From: Defluviimonas salinarum
GTDB lineage: Bacteria > Pseudomonadota > Alphaproteobacteria > Rhodobacterales > Rhodobacteraceae
Assembly: GCF_026013545.1 (NCBI RefSeq)
Contig: NZ_JAPDOG010000035.1
Coordinates: forward strand, 1 to 33,852
Direction of reading: 5' to 3'
Length of the DNA stretch: 33,852 nt
Of the stretch, positions 23,366-32,658 are shown in pieces; the stretch's first letter is position 1; the number at the start of each line of letters is the position of its first letter. The notes under the pieces were generated by a model. That model searched no databases. It saw only the letters and a list, made by a program, of their open reading frames with translations, and was not told the DNA's origin. Both the position numbers and the translations under genes were made by a program.

Positions 23366-24418
23366 ATGGACAAAGAACGGATCGGAGAGTTCGCCAACGC
23401 CGTCTACCGCGATATGGCCGGCGCTATGGCAATTGGGATGGGCTATCTGGGGCTCAAGTCCGGGCTGTTCGAGGCGATGAAAGACGGCACACCGGTCAGT
23501 TCCGGCAAGCTCGCGGAGAAGACCGGCCTCCAACCCCGCTATGTTGAGGAATGGCTTAACGGTATGACTGCAGCCGGCTGGCTGGAACACGACGAGGAAA
23601 CCGGCGCATTTTCAATGCCTGATGAGCACGGATTCTTGCTCGCTTCGGAAGGAACAGACCATTACATGGGCGGCCTTTTCCTAGCAGGACCGTCGCTGTT
23701 GTCCCACGCTTCAGACGTCGCACGCGCCTTTCGTGAAGGCGGCGGTGTGCATTTCGACGCTTTCGACGAAGACTGGATCAAGGCGCTCGACCTGATGAAT
23801 GGCGGCGCCTACAAAAGCCGCCTTGCGAGCTATTGGATGAAGCAGTTGCCTGATATAGAGGAACGCCTCGCGTCTGGCGGTCGTGCTTTGGACATCGGAT
23901 GTGGGGTCGGCAAGGTTTCACTTGCGCTCGCCGAAGCCTATCCTGAAGCGCGGATCACCGGATTTGATCCAGATGGCAACTCCGTGTCCCAGGCGCGTTC
24001 GGCCGCGGCAGATGCCGGAGCGGACCGGGTAGAATTTGTTGAAGGCGTCATCACTGACATCGCTGCCGAGCCGGTGTTTGATTTTGCGGGCATGTTCGAT
24101 TGTTTGCATGACCTCGCAGAGCCGGAAGCGACACTGGCCGAAATCCGGAGCCGGATGGCCCCCGGCGGCGCGTTGATGGTCATGGAACCTCGCGCCTCCG
24201 ATCGGTTGGCAGACAATTTCAACCCGCTCGGCACCGTCTACTATGGCTTCAGCCTCTTCCACTGCATGACCCAGTCACTTGCGCAAGGCGGCCCCGGACT
24301 GGGCACCTGCATGGGTCCAGACAAGACGATGTCCCTCCTGCGCGGAGCGGGTTTCTCGAATGTGAGCGAGCTGCCCATCAAGAGCCAGATCAACATCTTT
24401 TTTACAGCGCGGGCCTAG
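23366..24418 (+). CDS. Class I SAM-dependent methyltransferase with winged-helix N-terminus
   Basis: 350 aa. Residues about 20-95 are a winged-helix dimerisation domain as in small-molecule O-/N-methyltransferases (YLGLKSGLFEAM, KLAEKTGLQPRYVEEWLNGM, GWLEHDEETGAFSMP). The Rossmann domain has motif I RALDIGCGVGK (173-183), the acidic end of strand 2 (ITGFDPDGNS) and a post-I region up to LMVMEPRASDRLADN. AAGGGGGG lies a few bases before the ATG. It is not a DNA methyltransferase. Codon use is somewhat less G/C-biased than in the head genes, and it has no phage function known to me, so it is probably cargo. Substrate unknown. Confidence 0.8.
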   Translation: MDKERIGEFANAVYRDMAGAMAIGMGYLGLKSGLFEAMKDGTPVSSGKLAEKTGLQPRYVEEWLNGMTAAGWLEHDEETGAFSMPDEHGFLLASEGTDHYMGGLFLAGPSLLSHASDVARAFREGGGVHFDAFDEDWIKALDLMNGGAYKSRLASYWMKQLPDIEERLASGGRALDIGCGVGKVSLALAEAYPEARITGFDPDGNSVSQARSAAADAGADRVEFVEGVITDIAAEPVFDFAGMFDCLHDLAEPEATLAEIRSRMAPGGALMVMEPRASDRLADNFNPLGTVYYGFSLFHCMTQSLAQGGPGLGTCMGPDKTMSLLRGAGFSNVSELPIKSQINIFFTARA

Positions 24419-24462
24419 GTCAGCTTCGGACTCGAAGCAGCCATCGCGCAAAATGGGCCGGT

Positions 24463-24999
24463 CTAGCCCATACGATATACCCTGCCCCTTTCCTCGACCT
24501 TCTCCGAGGTGACGGGCAACCCCAGCTTCTTCTTCAGCGCCCCGGAAATCGCCCCGCGGACGGTATGCGCCTGCCAGCCCGTCGCTTCGGCGATCTCGGC
24601 GATGGTCGCGCCCTCGGGTCGCTCAAGCAGTGCGACGACCTGCGCCTGCTTGGTGCCCGCGCGCCCGGAGATCGGCGCCGGGTCCGGTTGCGGATCCGCC
24701 TTTGCCCGCCGCGCGCTGGCGACCGTACTCGCGACCAACGGCTCGATCCCGATCGCCTCGAGGCCGGCCTCGGTGGCGATCAGCGTGGTGCCATGACCGT
24801 CGCCGGTCTCGCGCCAGAGCGGCTCGCCGCGGCGGAGGTCTGCCTCGACCTCCTCGATCAAACCACGGTCGATCATCTTGCCGATCACCATCTTCGCGGC
24901 GGCGCCGTGCAGCCCGTCGGGCAGCGGCAAAGCAAGGTTGCCCGGCCGCGCTGCTGCACGGGAGAGGATCAGGGACTGGGTCTCGGTAGGGGTTGTCAT
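24463..24999 (-). CDS. DUF3489 domain protein
   Basis: 178 aa. The C-terminal 75 residues ([59 protein letters not shown]) are the DUF3489 domain, a winged-helix-like fold frequent beside phage packaging genes in Alphaproteobacteria. The N-terminal part has a second helical unit ([20 protein letters not shown] and so on). It is the only minus-strand gene in the module, divergent from the terminase genes with about 200 bases between. A DNA-binding or regulatory role is likely from the fold. Confidence 0.82.
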   Translation of the reverse strand: MTTPTETQSLILSRAAARPGNLALPLPDGLHGAAAKMVIGKMIDRGLIEEVEADLRRGEPLWRETGDGHGTTLIATEAGLEAIGIEPLVASTVASARRAKADPQPDPAPISGRAGTKQAQVVALLERPEGATIAEIAEATGWQAHTVRGAISGALKKKLGLPVTSEKVEERGRVYRMG

Positions 25000-25194
25000 C
25001 GCTTGCTCCGTCGTCGGGCGCGCGACATGCGGCGCCTTCTACGGAGGCGGGCCCCGCCGAATGCGGGGTCGGGCCGATGCGAAGCTGCCAGGGGCGCGTT
25101 GCATCGATCCGTGGCGATCAACTTCGCTCTGACGCGGATCATAATCAACTCAACTTCGAGCGATATCGTCGCTCTGATCGGAGCCCGCAATCCC

Positions 25195-25731
25195 ATGAAG
25201 GGCATGAGCGAGCGGGACTATGCCTCCCATGCCGGCCTCTCGCGCGGCGGCGTGCAGAAGGCGCGGAAGACCGGGCGACTGGTGCTTCACGACGATGGCT
25301 CGATCGACGCGGCGGCCTCGGACGCGCGGCGCGCCGGGATGACCGACCCCGATCAGCAGCGCCGCAGTCTCGGCGGCGACGGCGCGGTGAGCGGTCCGGG
25401 CGACAGCACGTCGTACCTCAAGGCCCGCACCGCGCTCACGGTCTACCAGGCGCAGGAACGCCAGCTCGCGATCCAGAAGAAAAAGGGCGTGCTCGTTGAC
25501 CGGGCGCGGGCCGAGACGCTAGTGTTCCGGCTCGCCCGCGAGGCGCGGGATCACTGGGTGACCTGGCCCGGACGGGTGGCGGCAACGATGGCGGCCGAGA
25601 TCATGGCGGAGGTGGAACGGGAGACCGGGGCATCGGTGACGATCGGCACCGCGGTGCTGCAGAGGGTGCTGGAAGCCCATGTCCGCCAACAGCTCGACGC
25701 CCTCGCCGATCTCCGGGTCTCGCTCGGATAA
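25195..25731 (+). CDS. Terminase small subunit-like protein
   Basis: 178 aa from the ATG at 25195 (GGAG about ten bases upstream; an ATG at 25204 is an alternative). Residues about 1-35 (GMSERDYASHAGLSRGGVQKARKTGRLVLH) form a helix-turn-helix as in Nu1-type small terminases. A central helical part follows (TSYLKARTALTVYQAQERQL and QKKKGVLVDRARAE), then a C-terminal helical region (LAREARDHWVTWPGRVAATM). It would bind the phage packaging site and recruit the large subunit, whose gene overlaps its 3' end by 53 bases. Confidence 0.75.
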   Translation: MKGMSERDYASHAGLSRGGVQKARKTGRLVLHDDGSIDAAASDARRAGMTDPDQQRRSLGGDGAVSGPGDSTSYLKARTALTVYQAQERQLAIQKKKGVLVDRARAETLVFRLAREARDHWVTWPGRVAATMAAEIMAEVERETGASVTIGTAVLQRVLEAHVRQQLDALADLRVSLG

Positions 25732-27736
25732 TAGTGGTGATCCGAGCGATCGCAATCTGACAGAGGGCCTCGACCCCGGCTTCGACGGCGCCGGGGACAT
25801 CCTGCGCGCCTGGTCGCGCGGGCTTCGGCCCGATCCGGACCTGACGGTCTCGGAATGGGCGGATCAGCACCGCTGGCTCTCCTCGCGGGCCTCGGCCGAG
25901 CCGGGACGCTACAGGACCTCCCGCACGCCCTATCTGCGGGGCATCATGGAGGCGCTCTCGCCCGGCCACCCGGCGCAGCGCATCTCCTTCATGAAGGCCG
26001 CGCAGGTTGGCGCCACGGAAGCCGGCAACAACTGGATCGGCTTCGTCATCCACCATGCGCCGGGGCCGATGCTCGCGGTGCTGCCCACCGTCGAGATGGC
26101 CAAGCGCTCCTCGCGCGGCCGGATCGACCCGCTGATCGCGGACAGCCCGGCGCTCCGGGAACGGGTCAACCCCGCCCGGTCGCGCGACGCCGGCAACTCG
26201 ATGCTGTCGAAGGAGTTTCCGGGCGGCATCCTGGTGCTGACCGGCGCGAACTCGGCGACGGGCCTGCGCTCGATGCCCGCCCGCTACGTCTTCCTCGACG
26301 AGGTCGACGCCTATCCGGCCTCGGCCGACGAGGAGGGCGATCCGGTCACGCTGGCGGAAGCCCGCACCACCACCTTCGCGCACCGCCGCAAGGTGTTCAT
26401 GGTCTCGACGCCGACGATCCGGGGGCTCTCCCGCATCGAGCGCGAGTTCGAAGCCTCCGACCAGCGGCGCTACTTCGTGCCCTGCCCGCACTGCGGTGCG
26501 ATGCAGTGGCTGCAGTTCGAACGCCTGTGCTGGGCGAAGGGCCGACCCGAGACGGCGGCCTATACCTGCGAGGACTGCGAGCGGCCGATCGCCGAGCATC
26601 ACAAGACAGGGATGCTGGCCCGCGGCGAGTGGCGAGCCACGGCGACATCAGCCGATCCCAACTCGATCGGTTTCCACCTCTCGGCGCTCTATTCGCCCCT
26701 GGGCTGGAAGAGTTGGGCCGAGATCGCGCGGGACTGGCTGGCGGCCCAAGGATCCGACGAGATGCTGCGCGCCGCGCGCAACACGCTTCTGGGCGAGACC
26801 TGGGTCGAGAGTGGCGATGCGCCGGAATGGCAGCGGCTCGCCGACCGGCGCGAGGCGTGGAGGTCGGGCACCGTGCCAGCGGGCGGTTTGTTCCTCACCG
26901 CGGGTGCCGATGTGCAGAAGGACCGGATCGAGGTCGATGTCTGGGCCTGGGGGCGCGGGCACGAGAGCTGGCTTGTCGATCACATTGTCATCCCCGGCGG
27001 GCCGGCCGATCCGGCCGCCTGGGACAGGCTGACCGCGCTTCTGGGCCAAAGCTGGCAGCATGCGAACGGCGCCCACATGACGGTGGCACGGCTCGGCATC
27101 GATACCGGCTACGAGGCGGCGGCCGTCTATGCCTGGTCGCGCAAGGTCGGCTTCGAACAGGTGGCGCCCCTGAAGGGCCTCGAAGGCTTCAACCGGGCGG
27201 CACCCGTGTCGGGCCCGACCTTCGTCGATGCGACCGTGGCAGGCAAACGCCTGCGCCGCGGCGCGCGGCTCTGGTCGGTGGCGACCGCCACCTTCAAGAC
27301 CGAGACCTACCGCTTCCTCAGGATCGAGCGGCCGAGTGACGAAGACCGCGCCGCAGGTGTGCTCGATGCGCCGGGCACGATTCACCTGCCCCTCTGGGCC
27401 GACAGCGAATGGCTGAAGCAGCTGGTGGCCGAGCAACTCGTCACCCTCCGCGACCGGCGCGGCTATGCCCGCCAGGAATGGCAGAAGCTGCGCGAGCGGA
27501 ACGAGGCGCTCGATACCCGCGTCTATGCCCGTGCCGCCGCCTGGATCCTCGGCGCCGACCGCTGGGACGAGGCCACCTGGCGGCGGCTCGAGGCGCAGGC
27601 CGGGGTGGAAACCCGGATGCCCGTCGCCGTGCCCACTGACACCGCATCCCCCGACCCGGCCCAACCGAGGGCCGGAACCCTGACCACGCCGCGGCGCAAG
27701 CGCCGGGCCTACACGCCGAACTTCATGAGGGACTGA
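25679..27736 (+). CDS. Terminase large subunit, GpA family
   Basis: 685 aa, close to lambda gpA (641). The ATPase half has a variant Walker A KAAQVGATEAG (about 106-116) and Walker B RYVFLDEVDAYP (about 202-212). A four-cysteine zinc site follows (Cys269, Cys272, Cys297, Cys300). The C-terminal half carries the nuclease-type region (LFLTAGADVQKDRIEVDVW, LGIDTGYEAAAVY). The motor cuts concatemers and pumps DNA into the prohead. The start at 25679 is the only reasonable one in frame and overlaps the small-subunit gene. The stop shares a base with the next ATG. Confidence 0.92.
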   Translation: MSANSSTPSPISGSRSDNSGDPSDRNLTEGLDPGFDGAGDILRAWSRGLRPDPDLTVSEWADQHRWLSSRASAEPGRYRTSRTPYLRGIMEALSPGHPAQRISFMKAAQVGATEAGNNWIGFVIHHAPGPMLAVLPTVEMAKRSSRGRIDPLIADSPALRERVNPARSRDAGNSMLSKEFPGGILVLTGANSATGLRSMPARYVFLDEVDAYPASADEEGDPVTLAEARTTTFAHRRKVFMVSTPTIRGLSRIEREFEASDQRRYFVPCPHCGAMQWLQFERLCWAKGRPETAAYTCEDCERPIAEHHKTGMLARGEWRATATSADPNSIGFHLSALYSPLGWKSWAEIARDWLAAQGSDEMLRAARNTLLGETWVESGDAPEWQRLADRREAWRSGTVPAGGLFLTAGADVQKDRIEVDVWAWGRGHESWLVDHIVIPGGPADPAAWDRLTALLGQSWQHANGAHMTVARLGIDTGYEAAAVYAWSRKVGFEQVAPLKGLEGFNRAAPVSGPTFVDATVAGKRLRRGARLWSVATATFKTETYRFLRIERPSDEDRAAGVLDAPGTIHLPLWADSEWLKQLVAEQLVTLRDRRGYARQEWQKLRERNEALDTRVYARAAAWILGADRWDEATWRRLEAQAGVETRMPVAVPTDTASPDPAQPRAGTLTTPRRKRRAYTPNFMRD

Positions 27737-27951
27737 TGGATCTCGACCGGATGCGGGCGCTGCTCACCGCGCTGCAGGAGGCGCGTTACGCGGGGCTGCG
27801 CAGCGTGAGCTATGACGGCAAGACCGTGACCTACGGCTCGGACGCAGAGCTCGCCGCGGCAATCCGCGATCTCGAGGCCCGTATCGCCACTGCCTCCGGG
27901 GCCCCTGCTCGCCGGCGCCGCTGGGCCACGGTTGCGATGAAGGGGCTCTGA
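27736..27951 (+). CDS. Head-tail joining protein, gpW type
   Basis: 71 aa, the length of lambda gpW (68). DLDRMRALLTALQEARYAGL, VSYDGKTVTYGSDAELAAAI and RDLEARI show the alpha-beta-beta-alpha gpW pattern with a central beta hairpin. The position between the large terminase and portal genes is that of gpW in lambda. The ATG overlaps the TerL stop (TGATGG). Confidence 0.85.
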   Translation: MDLDRMRALLTALQEARYAGLRSVSYDGKTVTYGSDAELAAAIRDLEARIATASGAPARRRRWATVAMKGL

Positions 27952-27953
27952 GG

Positions 27954-29450
27954 ATGGTGCTCGACGCCTTCCGCGCCCGGCTCGGTTCGATCATCGGCGG
28001 CTTCGACGCGGCACAGTCCCATCGCCGTTTGCGCGGCTTCCGCGCCAGCCGCGCGCATGTGAACACGCTGATCGCCGCCTCGGGCGAGACCATCACCGCC
28101 CGCGCCCGCTGGCTCGCCCGCAACAACGGCTATGCCGCGAACGCGGTCGATGCCTTCGCCAACCATGTCGTCGGCGACGGCATCAAGCCCTCGTCCCGGA
28201 TCGCCGATGCCACGCGGAAGGAAGACCTGCAGAAGCTCTGGCTGGCCTGGACCGACGAGGCCGATGCCGAGGGGCTGACCGACTTCTACGGGGTGCAGCG
28301 CCGGGCCGCACGCGAGGTGTTTCTCGCGGGCGAGGTCTTCCTGCGCATCCGCACCCGTCGCCCCGAGGACAGGCTCACGGTGCCGATGCAGCTGCAGATG
28401 CTGCCCTCGGAAATGCTGCCCCTCGATCTGAACCGCGCCCTGCCCGGCGCGGGGTCGATCCGTCAGGGCATCGAGTTCGATGGCATCGGCCGGCGCGTCG
28501 CCTATCATTTCCTCCGCCGCCATCCGGGCGACAGTACCGATCCGGGGCTTTCCGGCGAAACCGTCCGGGTTCCGGCCTCCGAGGTCATCCACATCCTCGA
28601 TCCGGTGGAGGCCGGCCAGCTCAGGGGCGTGTCGCGGTTCGCCGCGGCCATCGTCAAACTCTTCACCCTCGATCTCTACGATGACGCCGAGCTCGAGCGG
28701 AAGAAGACCGCAGCGATGTTTGCGATGTTCATCACCTCGCCCGCGCCGGAGACCGCACTCGACCCGGCGGAGGAGGATCTCGAGGTCGAACCCGGCCAGG
28801 TGGTGCGCCTCGATCCCGGCGAGGACGTGACCACGCCGGCGACGCCGGATTCGGGATCGACCTACGAGCCCTTCCAGTACCGCACACTCCTGCAGATCGG
28901 CGCGGCGCTGGGCGTGCCTTATGGCTATCTCACCGGAGACACCGCGCGGGGCAACTTCTCGAACACAAGGATTGCGCTCGTCGACTTCCGTCGTCGCATC
29001 TCGGCCTTCCAGCATTCGGTCATGGTCTACCAGCTCTGCCGCGCGGTCTGGACGCGCTGGATGGACATGGCGGTGCTGTCGGGCGCGATCGACCTGCCCG
29101 GCTATGCAAGGGACCGGCGCGCGCATCTCGCCTGCGACTGGCTGCCCACCAGGTGGGACTGGATCGATCCGGCCAAGGATGCCGCGGCGGAGATCCTGCA
29201 GATCGAGGCGGGGCTCAAGTCCCGCAGCCAGGCCATCTCCGAGCGCGGCTATGACGCCGAACAGGTCGACCGCGAGATCGCCGCGGAACGAAAACGCGAG
29301 GCGGAACTGGGCCTCGACTTCCGCCGGCCGGGATCGCCCGCGAAAGGCGTGGGCCAGACGGCCGCAGGCGAGGAGCCGGCCGACAGGCCCGAAGGAACCG
29401 ACGCCGAGGACGACGAGGGCCGGGAACCCCGGCCTGCGGAGGAGGGATGA
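27954..29450 (+). CDS. Portal protein, lambda family
   Basis: 498 aa, similar to lambda gpB (533). Typical blocks are RARWLARNNGYAANAVDAFA, NHVVGDGIKPSSRI, VQRRAAREVFLAGEVFLRIR, EVIHILDPVEAGQLRGVSRF and LGVPYGYLTGDTARGNFSNT. It forms the ring through which DNA enters the head. It starts two bases after the gpW gene ends. The C-terminal 50 residues are charged and low-complexity. The stop overlaps the protease start. Confidence 0.92.
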   Translation: MVLDAFRARLGSIIGGFDAAQSHRRLRGFRASRAHVNTLIAASGETITARARWLARNNGYAANAVDAFANHVVGDGIKPSSRIADATRKEDLQKLWLAWTDEADAEGLTDFYGVQRRAAREVFLAGEVFLRIRTRRPEDRLTVPMQLQMLPSEMLPLDLNRALPGAGSIRQGIEFDGIGRRVAYHFLRRHPGDSTDPGLSGETVRVPASEVIHILDPVEAGQLRGVSRFAAAIVKLFTLDLYDDAELERKKTAAMFAMFITSPAPETALDPAEEDLEVEPGQVVRLDPGEDVTTPATPDSGSTYEPFQYRTLLQIGAALGVPYGYLTGDTARGNFSNTRIALVDFRRRISAFQHSVMVYQLCRAVWTRWMDMAVLSGAIDLPGYARDRRAHLACDWLPTRWDWIDPAKDAAAEILQIEAGLKSRSQAISERGYDAEQVDREIAAERKREAELGLDFRRPGSPAKGVGQTAAGEEPADRPEGTDAEDDEGREPRPAEEG

Positions 29451-30823
29451 TGCATCACACCCAGATCGCCCAGCGCGTCTTCAACACGCCCCTGATGGTC
29501 GATCCCGCCAAGGCACTGGCCTTCCTCGCAGGCCTCGGGCCCCGGATCACCGGTGGCGAGATCAGCGTCGAGGGATTTGAAACATCGGTCGTGGATCAGG
29601 CTGCCGCCACCCGGCCCGCCCGGGCCTCGCTCTTCGGCGACGGCCTGACGCACGGCGATGAACCCGAGAGCGGTCATCCCTTCGCGGTGGTCGACGGCAT
29701 CGCGGTGATCGAAATCGCCGGCACGCTCGTGCATCGCGGCGCCTGGATCGGGCAGTCCTCGGGGCTGACCTCCTACGAGGGCATCGCGGCGCAGCTGCAG
29801 GCGGCGGTCTCGGACCCGGCGATCCGCGGCATCGCCCTCGACATCGACAGTTTCGGCGGCGAGGTGGCGGGTGCCTTCGATCTCGCCGACCGCATCCGCG
29901 CGGCGCGGGCGCAGAAACCCGTCCAGGCCTTCGTCGCGGAACATGCGCTCTCGGCCGGTTATGCGCTGGCCTCCCAGGCCGAGCGGATCATCCTGCCGCG
30001 CACCGGGGCGGTGGGCAGCATCGGCGTCCTCGCCATCCACAGCGATCGGAGCGCAGCACTCGACCGCGAGGGTGTCGCCGTCACCCTGATCCATGCCGGC
30101 GCCCACAAGGTCGATGCCAATCCCTACGCGCCGCTGCCGGAAGCCGTGCGCGACCGGATCCAGCGCGAGCTCGAAGTCGTCCGTTTCTTCTTCGCCGAGA
30201 CCGTCGCCGCCGGGCGCGGGTCCCGCCTGACCCATGCGGCCGCGCTCGCCACGGAAGCCGCCGTCTACCGCGGCGCCGGGGCCGTGGCCGCCGGTCTCGC
30301 CGACGAGGTGTCCGATCCCGTCACCGCCTTCCGCACCTTCGCCGCCGCTCTCCGCGGCACCACCGCCAGCCCCAGAAAGGATCCCCTGATGAGCAACAGT
30401 CCCGTCGATGCCCAGATCCAAACGCCACCCGCCGCCACGGCGGATGCGCCACCGCTTCAGGCTGCGCCTGTTGCCAGTCCCACGCCCGCACCGGCACCCA
30501 CTCCTGCACGGGCGCCAGAACAGACCCCAAGCCCGGCAAGCGCGGGGGCACCGTCGGAAGCGGCCCCCACGCCGGAGGCCATCCGCGCCGAGGCCGCGGA
30601 GGTCGCGCAGGTCTGCGCCCAGGCCGCCCGCCTCGGCGTCCAGATCGACGCCGCGGATGCCGTGTCCCGCGGCCTGAAACCCGAGGCCTTGCGCGCCCGG
30701 GTGCTCGCCGATCTCGCCGCCCGCGGCGATGCCGCCGGCATCCTCGCCACCGCCCCGGCCGCACTGGCGAAGGAAAGCCCGCTGATTGCGGCCGCGAAGA
30801 AGTCCGCCGCCGCCCCGCGCTGA
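29447..30823 (+). CDS. S49-family prohead protease with C-terminal scaffold region (gpC type)
   Basis: 458 aa. The N-terminal 300 residues form an S49/ClpP-like protease: ALDIDSFGGEVAGAFDLAD, EHALSAGYALAS with Ser169, TGAVGSIGVLAIH, and GAHKVDANPYAP with Lys221, the expected Ser-Lys dyad. The C-terminal 150 residues are Pro/Ala-rich and then helical, like the scaffold part of lambda gpC/Nu3. It would process the prohead during assembly. The start overlaps the portal stop. An internal in-frame start at 30389 can make the scaffold alone. Confidence 0.88.
   Translation: MMHHTQIAQRVFNTPLMVDPAKALAFLAGLGPRITGGEISVEGFETSVVDQAAATRPARASLFGDGLTHGDEPESGHPFAVVDGIAVIEIAGTLVHRGAWIGQSSGLTSYEGIAAQLQAAVSDPAIRGIALDIDSFGGEVAGAFDLADRIRAARAQKPVQAFVAEHALSAGYALASQAERIILPRTGAVGSIGVLAIHSDRSAALDREGVAVTLIHAGAHKVDANPYAPLPEAVRDRIQRELEVVRFFFAETVAAGRGSRLTHAAALATEAAVYRGAGAVAAGLADEVSDPVTAFRTFAAALRGTTASPRKDPLMSNSPVDAQIQTPPAATADAPPLQAAPVASPTPAPAPTPARAPEQTPSPASAGAPSEAAPTPEAIRAEAAEVAQVCAQAARLGVQIDAADAVSRGLKPEALRARVLADLAARGDAAGILATAPAALAKESPLIAAAKKSAAAPR
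30389..30823 (+). CDS. Nested scaffold protein, Nu3-like
   Basis: 144 aa, sharing frame and stop with the protease gene. The internal ATG at 30389 has AGAAAGGA seven to eight bases upstream, a good site inside a coding gene, and coincides with the change from protease fold to Pro/Ala-rich linker (MSNSPVDAQIQTPPAATADA). The rest is helical (IRAEAAEVAQVCAQAARLGV). In lambda, Nu3 is made the same way from the C gene. Expression is inferred, not shown. Confidence 0.6.
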   Translation: MSNSPVDAQIQTPPAATADAPPLQAAPVASPTPAPAPTPARAPEQTPSPASAGAPSEAAPTPEAIRAEAAEVAQVCAQAARLGVQIDAADAVSRGLKPEALRARVLADLAARGDAAGILATAPAALAKESPLIAAAKKSAAAPR

Positions 30824-30851
30824 TCCCACCCCCACACCCGGAGCCTGAACC

Positions 30852-31232
30852 ATGCCCGTCCTGACCCAGCCGCCCTCCATGGGCGATGTCCTCAAATACG
30901 AGGTCAACCCGAACTACACCCGTGAAGCGATCACCCTCCTCGCGGGCCTGCCCTACCCGGCAGGCTCCGTGCTGGGCAGGATCACCGCCAGCGGCAAGTA
31001 CACTCTCTCGAGTGCCGCCGGTGCGGATGGCGCCGAGACCGCGGTCGCGGTGCTGCTCTATGCCGTCGATGCGACGCTGGCCGACGCCACCGGCGTCGTA
31101 CTGGCGCGCGGGCCCGCGATCGTCTCTCGCGCCGCCCTCTTTTACGACGGCAGCGTCGATGATGCCGCCAAGATCGCGGCCAAGCTCGGCGAGATCGCCG
31201 CCTTGGGCATCGTCGCCCGCGACAGCACCTGA
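30852..31232 (+). CDS. Head decoration protein, gpD type
   Basis: 126 aa (lambda gpD is 110). Blocks LKYEVNPNYTREAITLLAGL, YPAGSVLGRITASGKYTL and AVLLYAVDATLADATGVVLA are typical of the trimeric capsid-stabilising protein. GGAGCC lies about ten bases before the ATG. It stands between scaffold and capsid genes, as in lambda. Confidence 0.88.
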   Translation: MPVLTQPPSMGDVLKYEVNPNYTREAITLLAGLPYPAGSVLGRITASGKYTLSSAAGADGAETAVAVLLYAVDATLADATGVVLARGPAIVSRAALFYDGSVDDAAKIAAKLGEIAALGIVARDST

Positions 31233-31298
31233 CGCGGACCCGGCAAGCTGCCGCGATCCCCTGCCTGCCCTTCCCCTTTTCCCCTCGGAGCCCTCCCC

Positions 31299-32321
31299 AT
31301 GACCCTGATCCGCAATCCCTTCGATGCCGGCGGCTATTCGCTGGCCGAGATGACGCAGGCCATCAACATCCTGCCGAACCTCTATACCCGCCTCGGCCAG
31401 ATCGGCCTCTTCCGCTTTGAAGGCGTCAGCCAGCGCGCCGTCATCATCGAACAATACGAAGGTGTCCTCAGCCTGCTGCCTTCCGTCCCCCTCGGAGGCC
31501 CCGCCACCGTCGGCACCCGCGAGGGCCGCTCGATGCGCAGCTTCGCTCTCCCGTGGATCCCGCATGACGACGTGATCCTGCCCGCCGACATCCAGGGGCA
31601 GCCGGCACTCGGGGTCTCGGACGCCGCCGATCCGCTTGTCGAGGTGATGAGCCGCAAGCTCACCCTCATGCGCCGCAAGCATGCCCAGACCCGCGAATAC
31701 ATGGAGATGAACGCGCTCCGCGGCATCGTGAAGGACGGTGGTGGCACCACGCTCTACAACTACTTCACCGAGTTCGGGCTCGAGCAGATCGCCGTCGACT
31801 TCGTCTTCGGCACCGCCGGCACCAGCATCCAATCCAAAGTCCGCACCGTGCTGCGCGCCATCGAGGACAATCTTCTCGGCGAGACCATGACCACCGCGCA
31901 TGCGCTGGTCAGTTCGGAGTTCTTCGACAAGCTCATCAGCCATCCGAAGACCGAGGACGCCTACAAGTTCTTCTCCGCAACCGGCGGCCAGCCCTTGCGC
32001 GAGGATACCCGCCGCGCCTTCCCCTTCGCGGGCATCCTTTTTGAGGAATACAACGGCTCGGTCACGCTGGCGAACGGCACGGCCGAACGCCTGATCCCGG
32101 CCGGCGAGGGGATCGCCTTCCCGCTCGGGACCTTTGATACCTTCACCACCTATGGCGGGCCCGCGAACCTGCTCGAGACCGCCAACACGATCGGCCTGCC
32201 GCTCTATGCCCGCCAGCATCTCGACGAGAAGGGCCGCTGGATCGACGTGATGACCGAAGCATCGATCCTGCCGGTGAACAAGCGGCCGCGCCTCGCCGTC
32301 CGGCTTCACAGCTCGAACTGA
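31299..32321 (+). CDS. Major capsid protein, gpE type
   Basis: 340 aa, the same length as lambda gpE (341). It starts NPFDAGGYSLAEMTQAINIL and contains SFALPWIPHDDVILPADIQG, KLTLMRRKHAQTREYMEMNA, LVSSEFFDKLISHPKTEDAY, RRAFPFAGILFEEYNGSVTL and MTEASILPVNKRPRLAVRLH, all characteristic of the lambda-type HK97-fold capsid. Codon use is strongly G/C-biased like the rest of the module. It appears intact. Confidence 0.92.
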   Translation: MTLIRNPFDAGGYSLAEMTQAINILPNLYTRLGQIGLFRFEGVSQRAVIIEQYEGVLSLLPSVPLGGPATVGTREGRSMRSFALPWIPHDDVILPADIQGQPALGVSDAADPLVEVMSRKLTLMRRKHAQTREYMEMNALRGIVKDGGGTTLYNYFTEFGLEQIAVDFVFGTAGTSIQSKVRTVLRAIEDNLLGETMTTAHALVSSEFFDKLISHPKTEDAYKFFSATGGQPLREDTRRAFPFAGILFEEYNGSVTLANGTAERLIPAGEGIAFPLGTFDTFTTYGGPANLLETANTIGLPLYARQHLDEKGRWIDVMTEASILPVNKRPRLAVRLHSSN

Positions 32322-32343
32322 CGGACGAGGCCCGGAGCCCCTC

Positions 32344-32658
32344 ATGTCCGTCCTCAAAGCCGCGATCGAGCGGATCTTCACCCATGCCGCCCTGGCGGAG
32401 CCGGCGCTCTGGATCTCGGCCAGCACCTCCGAGGAGCGCCCGATCCGCATCATCACCCGTGCGCCCGACCGCGTCACCGACTTCGGCGCCGGGCGCTTTG
32501 TCAGCGACACCACCGTGGTGGATGTGCGGGTGGGTGACCTGCCAAGCCCGCGCCCGGGCGATCTGATCGTCATCGGCACGGAGAGCTTCCTCATCCAGGG
32601 CGAGCCCCTCCGCGACCGCGAGCGGCTGATCTGGACGCTCGATCTGAGGCCGGCATGA
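32344..32658 (+). CDS. Head-tail connector, gpFII-like
   Basis: 104 aa (lambda gpFII 117). It contains RIITRAPDRVTDFGAGRFVS, VVDVRVGDLPSPRPGDLIVI and FLIQGEPLRDRERLIWTLDL, the beta-rich pattern of the gpFII / prophage 'ATP-binding sugar transporter-like' family. It sits directly after the capsid gene and overlaps the next start (ATGA). Function is assigned from family and position. Confidence 0.75.
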   Translation: MSVLKAAIERIFTHAALAEPALWISASTSEERPIRIITRAPDRVTDFGAGRFVSDTTVVDVRVGDLPSPRPGDLIVIGTESFLIQGEPLRDRERLIWTLDLRPA

